64,000 bases of DNA from Maricaulis sp039978735 (lineage in GTDB: Bacteria; Pseudomonadota; Alphaproteobacteria; Caulobacterales; Maricaulaceae), in NCBI RefSeq assembly GCF_039978735.1, contig NZ_JBDWAS010000048.1:4571-68570 (forward strand). Direction: 5' to 3'. Both the position numbers and the translations under genes were made by a program. Below are positions 8,453 through 17,501 of the stretch, piece by piece (the stretch's first letter is position 1; the number at the start of each line of letters is the position of its first letter). The notes under the pieces were generated by a model that was not told the origin of the DNA, searched no databases, and saw nothing but the letters and a program-made list of their open reading frames with translations.

Positions 8453-10306
8453 CTATTGCGCGGACTGGACCGAGGCCGTCCAGGCCCCGACTTCCTCGGT
8501 CAGCATCGACAGCGGGATCTGGCCTGAGGCCAGAACCGTGTCGTGGAAGGCCCGAACGTCGAAGGCATCGCCCAGCGTGCGCTCTGCCTGCTCGCGCAGG
8601 GCGACGATATGGTTCTTGCCGACCTGGTAGGCTGTCGCCTGGCCGGGGAAGACCACATAGCGCTCGACCGCCGGAATGATGTCGGCGTCTGAATTGGGCG
8701 TGTTCTCCTGCAGGTAGGCGATGGCCTCCTCACGCGACCAGCCATTGGCATGCAGGCCGGTATCGACCACCAGACGGCAAGCCCGCCACAGCTCCATCGC
8801 GATGCGGCCCGCATTGAGATACGGGTCCGAATACAGCCCCATCTCGACCGGCAGGGATTCCGCATACAGGCCCCAGCCTTCCGCATAGGCGGTGTAGCCG
8901 ACGAATTGGCGGAAGCGGGGCAGGTTCTCCATTTCCTGCTGGATCGACCGCTGCAGATGGTGGCCCGGAATGCCCTCATGATAGGCCAGCGTCGCCATCT
9001 GGTAGGTGGGCACGCTCGTCATGTCGCGCAGATTGACATAGTAGACCGCGGGCCGTGAGCCATCGGGCGTGGCGTTCTCGTAGAAGGCCAGGCCGGCGCC
9101 GGCCTCGCGGAAGGGTTCCACCCGCCGCACGACCAGTTCCGCTTCGGGCAGGGTGCCGAAGAATTCGGGCAGGCGTTCGCGCACCGTCTCGATGATTTCC
9201 GTCGCGCGCTGCATGTAGGCCGCGCGGCCCTCTTCGGTGTCCGGATAGTAGAATTGCGGGTCCTCGCGCAGGAAGACGAAGAAATCCTGCAGGCTGCCCT
9301 CGAAACCGGTCTGCGCCATCACCTCGCGCATTTCGGCGTGCAGCCGGTCGACTTCAGCCAGGCCCAGCGCGTGGATTTCCTGCGCCGTCATGTCGGTCGT
9401 GGTGAAGCCGGCGAGCAGGTTGTTGTAGAAGGCCTCGCCATCGGGCAGGTCTGCAACGCCATCGGCCGTCGTCGAGCGGTCCCGATGATCCACCAGCATG
9501 GCTTCCAGGCGCGCATAGACCGGTCCGAAGTCTTCGAGCAGGGCCGTGCGGGCCTGGTCCAGCAGCGCGGTCCGTTCGGCATCCGTCAGGTCGAGGGCGC
9601 CGACCTTGCGCTGGAAGTCTGCCCAGAGGGGATGATCCGGACCGTCATCGAAGGGGGCGCCGGTCTGCAGGCCCTGCACTGTGGACAGGACGCGGTCATA
9701 GACCCAGGCGGGCGCCTCGATGCCCTGGTCAAACCGGTATTCGGCTTCGGCGATGTGCATGTCCATCACATCGTCCAGGGTCGACAGCCGCTGGATATAG
9801 GCCTCGGCGTGATCCGCGGTCTCGATCCGGTGCTGGCCGATCAGAAAGGCCAGATAGCCCGTATGCGGCCCGAACAGCTGGTTGAAGACATAGCCGTAGC
9901 GGTCGAAAGGTTCAGACTCCGCGGCGCGTTCGGCGCTGTATTCGAACAGGCGCCAGGACATCTGGCCCACCGGGTCGAGTGCGTCGAAGTCGAACCGCGT
10001 GCGCATCTCCTCAAGCCGGGCCAGGCTGCGCTGGTTTGCGGCCTCGAGTGCGTCCTGGCTGATATCGTTCCAGCGGCCATAGTCCTCGTCGATAATGCCC
10101 AGCCCGGTCTTGTTGGCCGGGAAGTATTCCAGCTCTTCCTCGAAATTGCCTGCGAACCAGGCGTTCAGGCGATCGGTTTCCGTTTCCTGCGCGATGGACT
10201 GGAGCGCGGCGCCCTGTGCGAATGCGGGTGCCGCGGCGGCAACCGATACGGTGATGCTGGACGCCAGCAGGACGGCACGCAGCGGTGCGAATTTGGCAAA
10301 TGACAT
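8453..10306 (-). CDS. DUF885 secreted protein, putative metallopeptidase (paralogue 1)
   Basis: A 617-residue exported protein with a Sec-type signal ending AAPAFAQ. It belongs to the DUF885 family, whose members share a zinc-peptidase-like site: here HEGIPGHH at about residues 443-450, followed some 30 residues on by YTAYAEGWGLYAE, which could give the third metal ligand. Upstream blocks (GEAFYNNLLAGFTTTDMTAQEIH, EGRAAYMQRATEI) are shared with the three neighbouring paralogues. Unlike them it has no lipobox, so it is probably soluble and periplasmic. It is last in the minus-strand array and separated from paralogue 2 by a terminator, so it likely has its own promoter. Substrate unknown. Confidence 0.85.
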   Translation of the reverse strand: MSFAKFAPLRAVLLASSITVSVAAAAPAFAQGAALQSIAQETETDRLNAWFAGNFEEELEYFPANKTGLGIIDEDYGRWNDISQDALEAANQRSLARLEEMRTRFDFDALDPVGQMSWRLFEYSAERAAESEPFDRYGYVFNQLFGPHTGYLAFLIGQHRIETADHAEAYIQRLSTLDDVMDMHIAEAEYRFDQGIEAPAWVYDRVLSTVQGLQTGAPFDDGPDHPLWADFQRKVGALDLTDAERTALLDQARTALLEDFGPVYARLEAMLVDHRDRSTTADGVADLPDGEAFYNNLLAGFTTTDMTAQEIHALGLAEVDRLHAEMREVMAQTGFEGSLQDFFVFLREDPQFYYPDTEEGRAAYMQRATEIIETVRERLPEFFGTLPEAELVVRRVEPFREAGAGLAFYENATPDGSRPAVYYVNLRDMTSVPTYQMATLAYHEGIPGHHLQRSIQQEMENLPRFRQFVGYTAYAEGWGLYAESLPVEMGLYSDPYLNAGRIAMELWRACRLVVDTGLHANGWSREEAIAYLQENTPNSDADIIPAVERYVVFPGQATAYQVGKNHIVALREQAERTLGDAFDVRAFHDTVLASGQIPLSMLTEEVGAWTASVQSAQ

Positions 10307-10411
10307 GATTTCCCCTCAGCCTGTTGAATCGGCAAGATCGGGGACGCCGTCCTTCGGGACTCTGGCGCCGCGCTTACAGCGCCGTAATACCGCGCCGGTT
10401 GCCGCAAACGA

Positions 10412-10441
10412 AAAGGCCCTCCGGGCAAGCGGAGGGCCTTT
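10412..10441 (-). terminator. Intrinsic terminator between DUF885 paralogues 2 and 1
   Basis: Perfect stem AAAGGCCCTCC / GGAGGGCCTTT with an 8-base loop. It lies 25 bases downstream of the stop of the upstream (minus-strand) paralogue. A-rich and T-rich ends make it work in either direction. Confidence 0.8.
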
Positions 10442-10465
10442 GAATGCCGACGGGCAGAAGGCGGT

Positions 10466-12382
10466 TTATTCCGCCGCCTGTGTCTCCGCGATCCAGTTGT
10501 TCACGCGCTCTTCCAGCACGGCCAGGGGCATGGCGCCCTGGGTCAGGACGACATCGTGGAAGTCGCGGATGTCATAGGCCTCGCCGAGGGCCTCCTCCGC
10601 CACCCCGCGCAGGCGCAGGATTTCCAGCATGCCGACCTTGTAGGCATTGGCCTGGCCCGGATAGACGATGTAGCGGTCGATGGCATTGCGCACATCGCCT
10701 TCCGGATTGGGCGTGTTTTCCAGGAGGTAGTCGACCGCTTCCTGGCGCGTCCACTGGTGATAGTGCAGGCCGGTGTCGACCACGAGGCGGCAGGCCCGCC
10801 ACAACTCCATCGCCAGCCGGCCGAAGTCGGAATAGGGGTCGGAGTAGAAGCCGAATTCCTTGGGCAGGTATTCGGTGTAGAGCCCCCAGCCTTCGGTATA
10901 GGCGGTGTAGCCGCCAAAGCGCCGGAAGGCCGGCACACCGTCCAGTTCCTGCATGATGGCCAGCTGCATGTGGTGGCCCGGAATGCCCTCGTGATAGGCC
11001 AGCGCTTCCATCTGGTAGGTCGGCATGTCGGCCATGTCGCGCAGATTGGCGTAGTAGACGCCGGGGCGCGTGCCGTTCGGAGCCGGGCGCTGGTAGAAGG
11101 CCTTGCCGGCCGCGTTTTCGCGGAACGGCTCGACGCGGCGCACTTCCAGTTCGGCCTCCGGGAAGGTGTTGAACATCTGCGGCAGGGTCTCGCGCATCGT
11201 GTCGATCAGCGCGGTGGCGTCGGCGAGATAGTCGGCCCGGCCTTCGTCGGTGTTGGGATAGTAGAACTGCTCGTCAGTGCGCATGAATTCAAAGAACTCG
11301 GCCAGCGAGCCTTCGAAACCGACCTGATCCATGATGGCGCGCATCTCGCCATGGATCCGCTCGACCTCGGCGAGGCCGAGCTGGTGGATCTCCTCGGCGG
11401 ACAGATCCATCGTCGTGTAGTTGTTCAGGAGGTAGTTGTAGAACTCGCCGCCATCGGGGTGTTTCCACACACCGTCATCGTCGGTGGCGACTTCCGCCTG
11501 CTCTTCGAACAGGGCGATGATCCGCTGATAGGCGGGTTCGACGACGGATGTCAGGGCTGCCTCGGCTTCGGCGATCAGGCGGTCCTTCTCGGCCTGGTCG
11601 ATATCCAGCGCCTCGACCTTGCCGCGGAAGTCGGCCATCAGCGGGCTGTCCTCGCCGCTGTCATCGAAGGGGGCACCGGTGATGACATTGCGCGCCGTGG
11701 CGATCATCGGATCATAGGTCCAGCGCGGCGTGAGAACGCCCAGCTCGGCCGAGCGGCGCGAATTCGCGATATTCTGGTCGAGATACTCACCCATGCCTTC
11801 CAGCCGCGCGACATAGGCTTCCGCATCCGAAAGCGTGTCCACCCGGTGATTATTGATCAGGAAGGTGGGCGTATTCATGTGCGGGCCCGAGCGCGGCGTG
11901 AAGGTGTAGCCGTGATCGCGCCAGCGCCAGCCGGCTTCGCTTCGCTCGGCGTCGTATTCGAACAGGCGCCAGGAGAGTTGTGCGCTCTCGTCCAGCGCAT
12001 CGAAATCGAAATTCTCGCGCATATAGGCGAGATTGGCCTGGCCGATCTCATGGCTTTCGGCCTCGAATTCCGGCGAGGCATCATTCCAGCGATCGTAATC
12101 CGTCTTGCGGCCCAGATAGGTCTGGTACATCGGGCTGCGAGCCAGGTTTGCCTCGAACACCTCGTTGAACCAGGCGTTCAGACGCTCGCTCTCGGTTTCG
12201 GTCGCATCGGCCGTCTGCGACGTCTCGCCAGCGGCTTCAGCGCCTGCAGAACCGGCCTCCGGCCGGTCGGCGCCGGCCGGCGTCTGTCCAGCGGCGGAAT
12301 GATCCTCGGCGGGTTGCGAACAGGCGGCCAGCAGGGCCAGCGCCGACGCCCCGGCCAGCCAGGTCATTGCGGTCTTCGTCAT
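10466..12382 (-). CDS. DUF885 lipoprotein, putative metallopeptidase (paralogue 2)
   Basis: About 638 residues, with a lipoprotein signal (LAGASALALLAACSQ; Cys in the lipobox) and a low-complexity Ala/Gly/Glu linker to about residue 60. The predicted metal site HEGIPGHH falls at about 464-471 and is followed by YTAYTEGWGLYTE. The frame extends five codons upstream, but the ATG at 12382 has GAGGGGAAG just before it. It starts only 11 bases after the stop of paralogue 3, so the two are co-transcribed. It and paralogue 1 share the PxFxRFxGYTAY context, which suggests they are closer to each other than to 3 and 4. Confidence 0.87.
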   Translation of the reverse strand: MTKTAMTWLAGASALALLAACSQPAEDHSAAGQTPAGADRPEAGSAGAEAAGETSQTADATETESERLNAWFNEVFEANLARSPMYQTYLGRKTDYDRWNDASPEFEAESHEIGQANLAYMRENFDFDALDESAQLSWRLFEYDAERSEAGWRWRDHGYTFTPRSGPHMNTPTFLINNHRVDTLSDAEAYVARLEGMGEYLDQNIANSRRSAELGVLTPRWTYDPMIATARNVITGAPFDDSGEDSPLMADFRGKVEALDIDQAEKDRLIAEAEAALTSVVEPAYQRIIALFEEQAEVATDDDGVWKHPDGGEFYNYLLNNYTTMDLSAEEIHQLGLAEVERIHGEMRAIMDQVGFEGSLAEFFEFMRTDEQFYYPNTDEGRADYLADATALIDTMRETLPQMFNTFPEAELEVRRVEPFRENAAGKAFYQRPAPNGTRPGVYYANLRDMADMPTYQMEALAYHEGIPGHHMQLAIMQELDGVPAFRRFGGYTAYTEGWGLYTEYLPKEFGFYSDPYSDFGRLAMELWRACRLVVDTGLHYHQWTRQEAVDYLLENTPNPEGDVRNAIDRYIVYPGQANAYKVGMLEILRLRGVAEEALGEAYDIRDFHDVVLTQGAMPLAVLEERVNNWIAETQAAE

Positions 12383-12393
12383 AACTCTTCCCC

Positions 12394-14286
12394 TCACTCT
12401 TGGCTGTCGCCGCGCTTTCCGGCGACATAGTCGTTGACCAGTTCGGTCAGCACGGGCAGCGGCAGCGACCCGTTGGTCAGCACGACATCGTGGAATTCGC
12501 CCCAGTCGAAATCATCGCCCAGCTCTTCGCGGGCATAATCGCGCAGATCGCGGATACGCATCTGGCCGATCTTGTAGGAGGTCGCCTGGCCCGGCCAGAC
12601 GATATAGCGCTCGACCTCGCGGACGATCTCTTCCTCCGTGAAGGAGGTGTTGGCCGTCAGATACTCGATGGCATCCTCGCGCGACCATTGCAGAGAGTGG
12701 ATGCCCGTATCGACCACGAGGCGTCCGGCGCGCCAGAGCTCGTAGGCGAGGCGGCCGAAATCCTGATAGGGATCGGTGAACAGGCCCATATCCTTGCCCA
12801 GGCTCTCGGCATAGAGCGCCCAGCCCTCGCCGAAGGCCGACAGGTAGAGCAGACGCTGGAACATCGGCGTGCCTTCACGCTCCTGGGCCAGGGCCAGCTG
12901 GAAGTGGTGGCCGGGAATGCCCTCGTGATAGGCCAGTGTTTCCATCTGGTAGGTCGGCAGGTTCCGCATGTTCAGCGTGTTGGCGTAGTAGATGCCGGGG
13001 CGTGAACCGTCGAGCGCCGGCGAGTTGTAGAAGGCGCTTGGCGAACCGGCTGCCCGGAAGGGTTCGACTTCGCGTACGACAAGCGGGGCTTCCGGCATGG
13101 TGTCGAAATAATCCGGCAGCACATCGCGCACAGTGTCGAAGATCGCATTGGCGCCGGCGATATATTCGGCGCGGCCCTCATCCGTGTTCGGCAGGTAGAA
13201 TTGCTCGTCGGTGCGCATGAACTCGAAGAAGTCCTGCAGGGAGCCTTCGAAGCCCACCTGGTCCATGATGGCGCGCATCTCGCCATGGATGCGGTCGATC
13301 TCGGCGAGGCCGATATCATGGACTTCCTGGGGCGACAGGTCGGGCAGGGTGGTGAAGCTGGCCAGCTGGCTTTCGTAATAGGCCTGGCCGCGCGGCAGCT
13401 TCCAGGCGCCGTCACGCGTATCCGTCATCTCGGCATGGCGCTCGAACATGTCGATCAGGCGGCGATAGGCCAGGCTGACAGAGCTCTCCAGAGCCTCGGT
13501 CGCGCGGGCGATGAGGTCGTCCTTTGCCTCCTGGTCGATATCCAGCGCCTCGACCTTGCCGCGGAAGTCAGCCAGCAGCGGGCTTTCGCTGCCGCTGTCG
13601 TCAAAGGGCGCGCCGGTGATCAGGGCCTGTGTGTTGCCGATGAGGTAGTCGAAGGCGAAGCGCGGCGGCAGGACGCCGGCCTCGGCGCGTTCGTCGGCGC
13701 GCACGATCAGCGTGTCGAGAACCGGGCCAAGCCCCTCAAGGCGGCGGATATAGGCTTCGGCGTGATCGGCGTTTTCGATCCGGTGCTGGCTGATCAGCAG
13801 GGTCGGCATGCCGGTGTGCGGACCGAACATCTGGGTGAAGACATAGTTCTGGTCGCGGAATTCATACTGCCGGATGCCGGTTTCCTGCAGGTATTCGAAG
13901 ACGCGATAGGAGACGCGGGCATCCGCGTCGAGCGCGTCATAGTCGAAACTGTCGCGCAGATAGGCCAGGCGGTCGATGCGGCGTTGCTGGTCAGCGGCGG
14001 CGGCCTCGTCGGTTACGGCATCCCAGCGGCCATAGGCGTCCAGATTGTCGATCCGGCCAAGCTGGGTCTGGGTTTGCGGCGAGCGGACGAGGTCAGCCTC
14101 GAACAGTTCGTCGAACCAGGTATAGAGGCGTTCGCTTTCGCTTTGTTCGGCCTGGGCGGCCCGGGCCGCTTCAACGGCGGCGCCGGACAACTCGTTACGC
14201 GGCGTGGCGCTGTCGTCGGGCTGGGAACAGGCCGCCAGCAGGGCGATGAGCGAGACAGCAAGCGGTGTACGGATCGAATACTTCAT
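12394..14286 (-). CDS. DUF885 lipoprotein, putative metallopeptidase (paralogue 3)
   Basis: About 630 residues; lipoprotein signal MKYSIRTPLAVSLIALLAACS, then the DUF885 domain. The putative zinc motif HEGIPGHHFQ is at about 454-463, with SAFGEGWALYAE downstream. It shares with paralogue 4 the context ALAQExEGxPMFQRL. The ATG at 14286 has GGGAGA upstream; an upstream in-frame ATG at 14355 would place the signal peptide internally and is rejected. First gene of a two-gene unit with paralogue 2. Likely anchored to a membrane facing the periplasm; substrate unknown. Confidence 0.87.
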   Translation of the reverse strand: MKYSIRTPLAVSLIALLAACSQPDDSATPRNELSGAAVEAARAAQAEQSESERLYTWFDELFEADLVRSPQTQTQLGRIDNLDAYGRWDAVTDEAAAADQQRRIDRLAYLRDSFDYDALDADARVSYRVFEYLQETGIRQYEFRDQNYVFTQMFGPHTGMPTLLISQHRIENADHAEAYIRRLEGLGPVLDTLIVRADERAEAGVLPPRFAFDYLIGNTQALITGAPFDDSGSESPLLADFRGKVEALDIDQEAKDDLIARATEALESSVSLAYRRLIDMFERHAEMTDTRDGAWKLPRGQAYYESQLASFTTLPDLSPQEVHDIGLAEIDRIHGEMRAIMDQVGFEGSLQDFFEFMRTDEQFYLPNTDEGRAEYIAGANAIFDTVRDVLPDYFDTMPEAPLVVREVEPFRAAGSPSAFYNSPALDGSRPGIYYANTLNMRNLPTYQMETLAYHEGIPGHHFQLALAQEREGTPMFQRLLYLSAFGEGWALYAESLGKDMGLFTDPYQDFGRLAYELWRAGRLVVDTGIHSLQWSREDAIEYLTANTSFTEEEIVREVERYIVWPGQATSYKIGQMRIRDLRDYAREELGDDFDWGEFHDVVLTNGSLPLPVLTELVNDYVAGKRGDSQE

Positions 14287-14361
14287 GTCGGTCTCCCCAG
14301 ACCGGCGGCGGCTGGGTCGCAGGCCGGCGCCGTTATCCGAATTGGCTACGATCAAACGGAC

Positions 14362-14389
14362 GTCAGCCGCTGCACCGGCAGCGGCTGAC
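14362..14389 (-). terminator. Perfect hairpin between DUF885 paralogues 4 and 3
   Basis: A 12-base perfect inverted repeat GTCAGCCGCTGC / GCAGCGGCTGAC with a 4-base loop. It lies 64 bases downstream of paralogue 4 and just before the start of paralogue 3. The T-run on the minus strand is weak, so it may be a terminator or only a structured leader. Confidence 0.5.
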
Positions 14390-14452
14390 TCCTGTCACGT
14401 TCTGTGCGGCAGGATAGCCCTGTGAGGCCCCCGCCTGTCAAACGCGGTTCGT

Positions 14453-16366
14453 CTATTCGGCGGCCTGGTTCGCCGCAATATAGTCGTCGACCAGCTGTTC
14501 CAGCAGGGTGAGCGGGATCGAGCCATTGGTCAGGACCACATCGTGGAACTCGCCCATGTCGAAATCATCGCCCAGGGCATCCATGGCGCGCTGGCGAAGG
14601 TCCAGGATGGTGAGCATGCCGACCTTGTAGGACACCGCCTGGCCCGGCCAGACCATGTAGCGGCGCACTTCATTGACGATATCGCCCTCAGGCATCGGCG
14701 TATTGGCGACCATGTAGTCGATCGCGTCCTGCTCGCTCCACTCCATCGCGTGGATGCCGGTGTCGACGACCAGGCGCGCAGCCCGGAAGACCTCGTAGGA
14801 GAGGCGGCCGAAATCCTGATAGGGATCGGTGAAGCCGCCCATCGTCTTGCCGAGATTTTCCGCATAGAGGCCCCAGCCTTCGGAGAAGGCCGAATAGCCC
14901 TGCAGGCGCTGGAACATCGGCACGCCTTCCAGCTCCTGGGCGAGGGCGATCTGGAAGTGATGGCCCGGCGCGCCCTCATGGTAGGACAGCGTCTCGATCA
15001 GATAGTTCGGATTGTCCCGCATGTGGGCGAGGTTGACGTAGTAGGCACCCGGGCGGGAGCCGTCGAGGGCGCCGGACTCGTAGAAAGCGCCGGTGGCCGT
15101 CTCGATGCGGTATTGCTCGACCGCGCGGACTTCCAGGTCGGCTTCCGGCAGCGTGTTGAAGTATTGCGGCGCTATCTCCATCACGTGATCGACATAGGCG
15201 GTGGCCTGGTCGAGATACTGCTGACGGCCTTCTTCGGTGTCCGGATAGTAGAACTGGTCGTCGGTGCGCAGGTGGACGAAGAAGTCCTGCAGCGTGCCTT
15301 CGAAACCGACTTCTTCCATGATGGCGCGCATCTCGTCATGGATGCGGGCAACCTCGTCCAGACCGGTCTGGTGGATGTCGCCGGCCGAGAGGTCGGTCCG
15401 CGTGGTGTAGTTGTTCAGCTGGCTGCGATAGAAGCTCTCGCCTTCCGGCAGTGCCCAGGCGCCCTGGTTGCGGCCATCGGCCATCTCGCCATGACGCTCC
15501 ATCGTCTCGACCAGCGCCGTGTAGGCCGGGCCGACTTCGGCCGTCAGGGCTGCTTCGGCTTCGGCGATCAGGCGATCCTTCTCGGCCTGGTCGATCTCAA
15601 GGGCCTCGACCTTGTTGCGGAAGTCGGCCAGCAGCGGGCTGTCCTCACCGCTGTCGTCGAAGGGCGCGCCGGTGATGAAGCGCCGGGCGGCGGTGACCAC
15701 GATCGGATAGGCGAAAGCCGGGGCCAGGACGCCGTCCTGCGCGCGGGCATCGGCCTGGGCCGTATAGGTCTCGATTACATCGCCCAGACCGTTGAGGCGG
15801 CTGATATAGGCCTCGGCATGTTCGACCGTATCGACACGGTGATAGCCGATCAGGATGGTCGGAAGCTGGGTGTGGGGACCGAAGAACTGGGTGAAGATAT
15901 AGCCGTGATCCCAGAACTCGCCCTGCTGGGCGTTGTTCGCCGCGATGAATTCGGCAAAGCGCCAGGCGACCTGGCCCTCATGGGTGAGGGCGTCATAGTC
16001 GAAGTTCTCGCGCATGTAGCGGGTGCGGGCCGCCTCGCGGGAGAGGGTGTCACGGAAGGCGTCTTCCGACACGTCATCCCATTCGCCATAGGCCTCGACA
16101 TCGTCGATCATGCCCAGATAGGTCTTGAACAGGGGCGAGCGGTTCAGCTCTTCCTGGAATTGTTCGTCGAACCAGGCAAAGAGGCGCTCGGTCTCGGTCT
16201 GCTCGCCGGCATCGGCCTGTTCGGCGGCTTGCGTGTCCGGCGCCGCCGTCCCGGCTGCAGAGGTCTCGGACGCCGGCGTCGCGGTTTCGGCGGTATCGTC
16301 GGTCGGCGAGCAGGCGGCCATCAGGGCCAGGCAGGACGTGCCGATCAAAAAGCTGCGAAGACGCAT
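14453..16366 (-). CDS. DUF885 lipoprotein, putative metallopeptidase (paralogue 4)
   Basis: A 637-residue lipoprotein (signal MRLRSFLIGTSCLALMAACS) with a Thr/Ala/Glu-rich linker and then the DUF885 domain. Its metal-site motif is HEGAPGHHFQ at about 463-472, with Ala where the others have Ile, and YSAFSEGWGLYAE follows. GGGAG lies 9 bases before the ATG. It is divergent from fliQ, and the 112-base gap between the two carries a CtrA-like box, so this paralogue could be co-regulated with flagellar genes. That is inference only. Confidence 0.87.
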   Translation of the reverse strand: MRLRSFLIGTSCLALMAACSPTDDTAETATPASETSAAGTAAPDTQAAEQADAGEQTETERLFAWFDEQFQEELNRSPLFKTYLGMIDDVEAYGEWDDVSEDAFRDTLSREAARTRYMRENFDYDALTHEGQVAWRFAEFIAANNAQQGEFWDHGYIFTQFFGPHTQLPTILIGYHRVDTVEHAEAYISRLNGLGDVIETYTAQADARAQDGVLAPAFAYPIVVTAARRFITGAPFDDSGEDSPLLADFRNKVEALEIDQAEKDRLIAEAEAALTAEVGPAYTALVETMERHGEMADGRNQGAWALPEGESFYRSQLNNYTTRTDLSAGDIHQTGLDEVARIHDEMRAIMEEVGFEGTLQDFFVHLRTDDQFYYPDTEEGRQQYLDQATAYVDHVMEIAPQYFNTLPEADLEVRAVEQYRIETATGAFYESGALDGSRPGAYYVNLAHMRDNPNYLIETLSYHEGAPGHHFQIALAQELEGVPMFQRLQGYSAFSEGWGLYAENLGKTMGGFTDPYQDFGRLSYEVFRAARLVVDTGIHAMEWSEQDAIDYMVANTPMPEGDIVNEVRRYMVWPGQAVSYKVGMLTILDLRQRAMDALGDDFDMGEFHDVVLTNGSIPLTLLEQLVDDYIAANQAAE

Positions 16367-16394
16367 AATGGATAACTCCCCCGATTAAGCTGAA

Positions 16395-16410
16395 TTGACT
16401 CTTTCTTAAC
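16395..16410 (+). promoter_or_regulatory. CtrA-like binding box upstream of fliQ
   Basis: TTGA-CTCTTTC-TTAAC matches the CtrA consensus TTAA-N7-TTAAC with one substitution. It is 69 bases upstream of the chosen fliQ start and 29 from the divergent DUF885 start. A further TTAAC half site is at 16436-16440. In Caulobacter the fliQ operon is a known CtrA target, which supports the call. Confidence 0.65.
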
Positions 16411-16478
16411 GCGCGGCACGCATTCGTAAACATAATTAACCGTAAAACCGATTCTCCCCGCAGAAGGTGAGGCGAGAC

Positions 16479-16742
16479 GTGACCGGACCGGAAGTCCTCG
16501 ATTTTGCACGCGAAGCGATCTGGCTGATGCTGGCCATGTCGGCTCCGATCATGCTGGTCGGACTGGCTGTCGGCGTCACCATTGCCCTGTTCCAGGCGCT
16601 GACCCAGGTGCAGGAGATGACGCTGGTTTTCGTACCGAAAATCATCGCCATCTTCATTGCGCTGCTGATCTTCCTGCCGCTGATGGGCGGGCTGATGTCC
16701 GGCTTCATGACGGTGATCTTCGACCGGATCTCCACGCCATGA
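16479..16742 (+). CDS. fliQ: Flagellar export gate protein FliQ
   Basis: FliQ is a two-helix subunit of the flagellar export gate. The 87-residue product has the family pattern: VLDFAREAIWLMLAMSAPIM, then GLAVGVTIALFQALTQVQEMTL and a second helix VPKIIAIFIALLIFLPLMGG (each read separately). I chose the GTG at 16479 because MTGPEVLDFAREAIW aligns with normal FliQ starts and AAGGTGAGG precedes it; a GTG four codons upstream is also open. It overlaps fliR by 4 bases (ATGA). Confidence 0.95.
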   Translation: MTGPEVLDFAREAIWLMLAMSAPIMLVGLAVGVTIALFQALTQVQEMTLVFVPKIIAIFIALLIFLPLMGGLMSGFMTVIFDRISTP

Positions 16743-17491
16743 TCCCGCAGGCGCCGGAACTTGTCTTCGCGGGCGGTCTCGTCTTTGCGCGGATCGGTGC
16801 GATCCTGATGCTGATGCCGGGCTTCGGCGAGCCGAGCATCCCGATGCGCATCCGTCTGTCCTTTGCGCTGCTGGTCTGTGTGGTGCTCGGCCCCGTGATC
16901 GCGCCGCGCCTGCCGGCTCTGCCGGAGCAGCCGCTGATGCTGGCCGGACTGGTGATGGGCGAAGTGATTACCGGGTTGATGATCGGTGCCGTGGCGCGCA
17001 TCTTCATGTCGGCCGCAGCCGTGGCAGGCCAGGTGATCGGCATGCAGTCGGGCCTGGCGATGGCGCAGAGTTTCGACCCGTCGCAGGGGCAGCAGGGCGC
17101 GCTGGTCGCGACCTTGCTCAATCTCACCTTCCTGCTGCTGCTCTTCGCCACCAATACGCACCACCTCTTGCTGGCGATGATGGTGAATTCCTACGACGTG
17201 TTCGACGCTGGGCAGGTGCCGTCCATGGCCGATGGCGCACAATGGGCGCTCAACGCCTTCATCGACGCCTTCAATATCGGTGTCCAGCTGGCCGCGCCGC
17301 TGATCGTGTTCGGCCTCATTTTCTATCTGGCGCTGGGGGTGCTCTCGCGGCTGATGCCCCAAGCGCAGATCTTTTTCATCGCCATGCCGTCGAATATCAT
17401 CGTCGGCCTGTTCATCCTCACCATCTCCCTCGGGGCGATGAGTGCTGTCTGGCTGGAGCGCATGCAGCGCTTCGCGACGGACATGAATTAG
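16739..17491 (+). CDS. fliR: Flagellar export gate protein FliR
   Basis: FliR, 250 residues, is the polytopic gate subunit that sits with FliP and FliQ. It has six or so hydrophobic helices and the conserved segments GLAMAQSFDPSQGQQGALV (the FliR loop with DP) and ALGVLSRLMPQAQIFFIAMP, which mark the family. It is translationally coupled to fliQ and followed after 10 bases by flhB with a GGGAGG site. Confidence 0.96.
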   Translation: MIPQAPELVFAGGLVFARIGAILMLMPGFGEPSIPMRIRLSFALLVCVVLGPVIAPRLPALPEQPLMLAGLVMGEVITGLMIGAVARIFMSAAAVAGQVIGMQSGLAMAQSFDPSQGQQGALVATLLNLTFLLLLFATNTHHLLLAMMVNSYDVFDAGQVPSMADGAQWALNAFIDAFNIGVQLAAPLIVFGLIFYLALGVLSRLMPQAQIFFIAMPSNIIVGLFILTISLGAMSAVWLERMQRFATDMN

Positions 17492-17501
17492 GGAGGCTGG
17501 C

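Noticed and set aside
10556..16375. Long plus-strand frames opposite the DUF885 genes (10556-12430, 13201-14388, 14543-16375)
   Set aside because: They mirror one another only because the paralogues do; the minus frames carry signals, lipoboxes and metal motifs.
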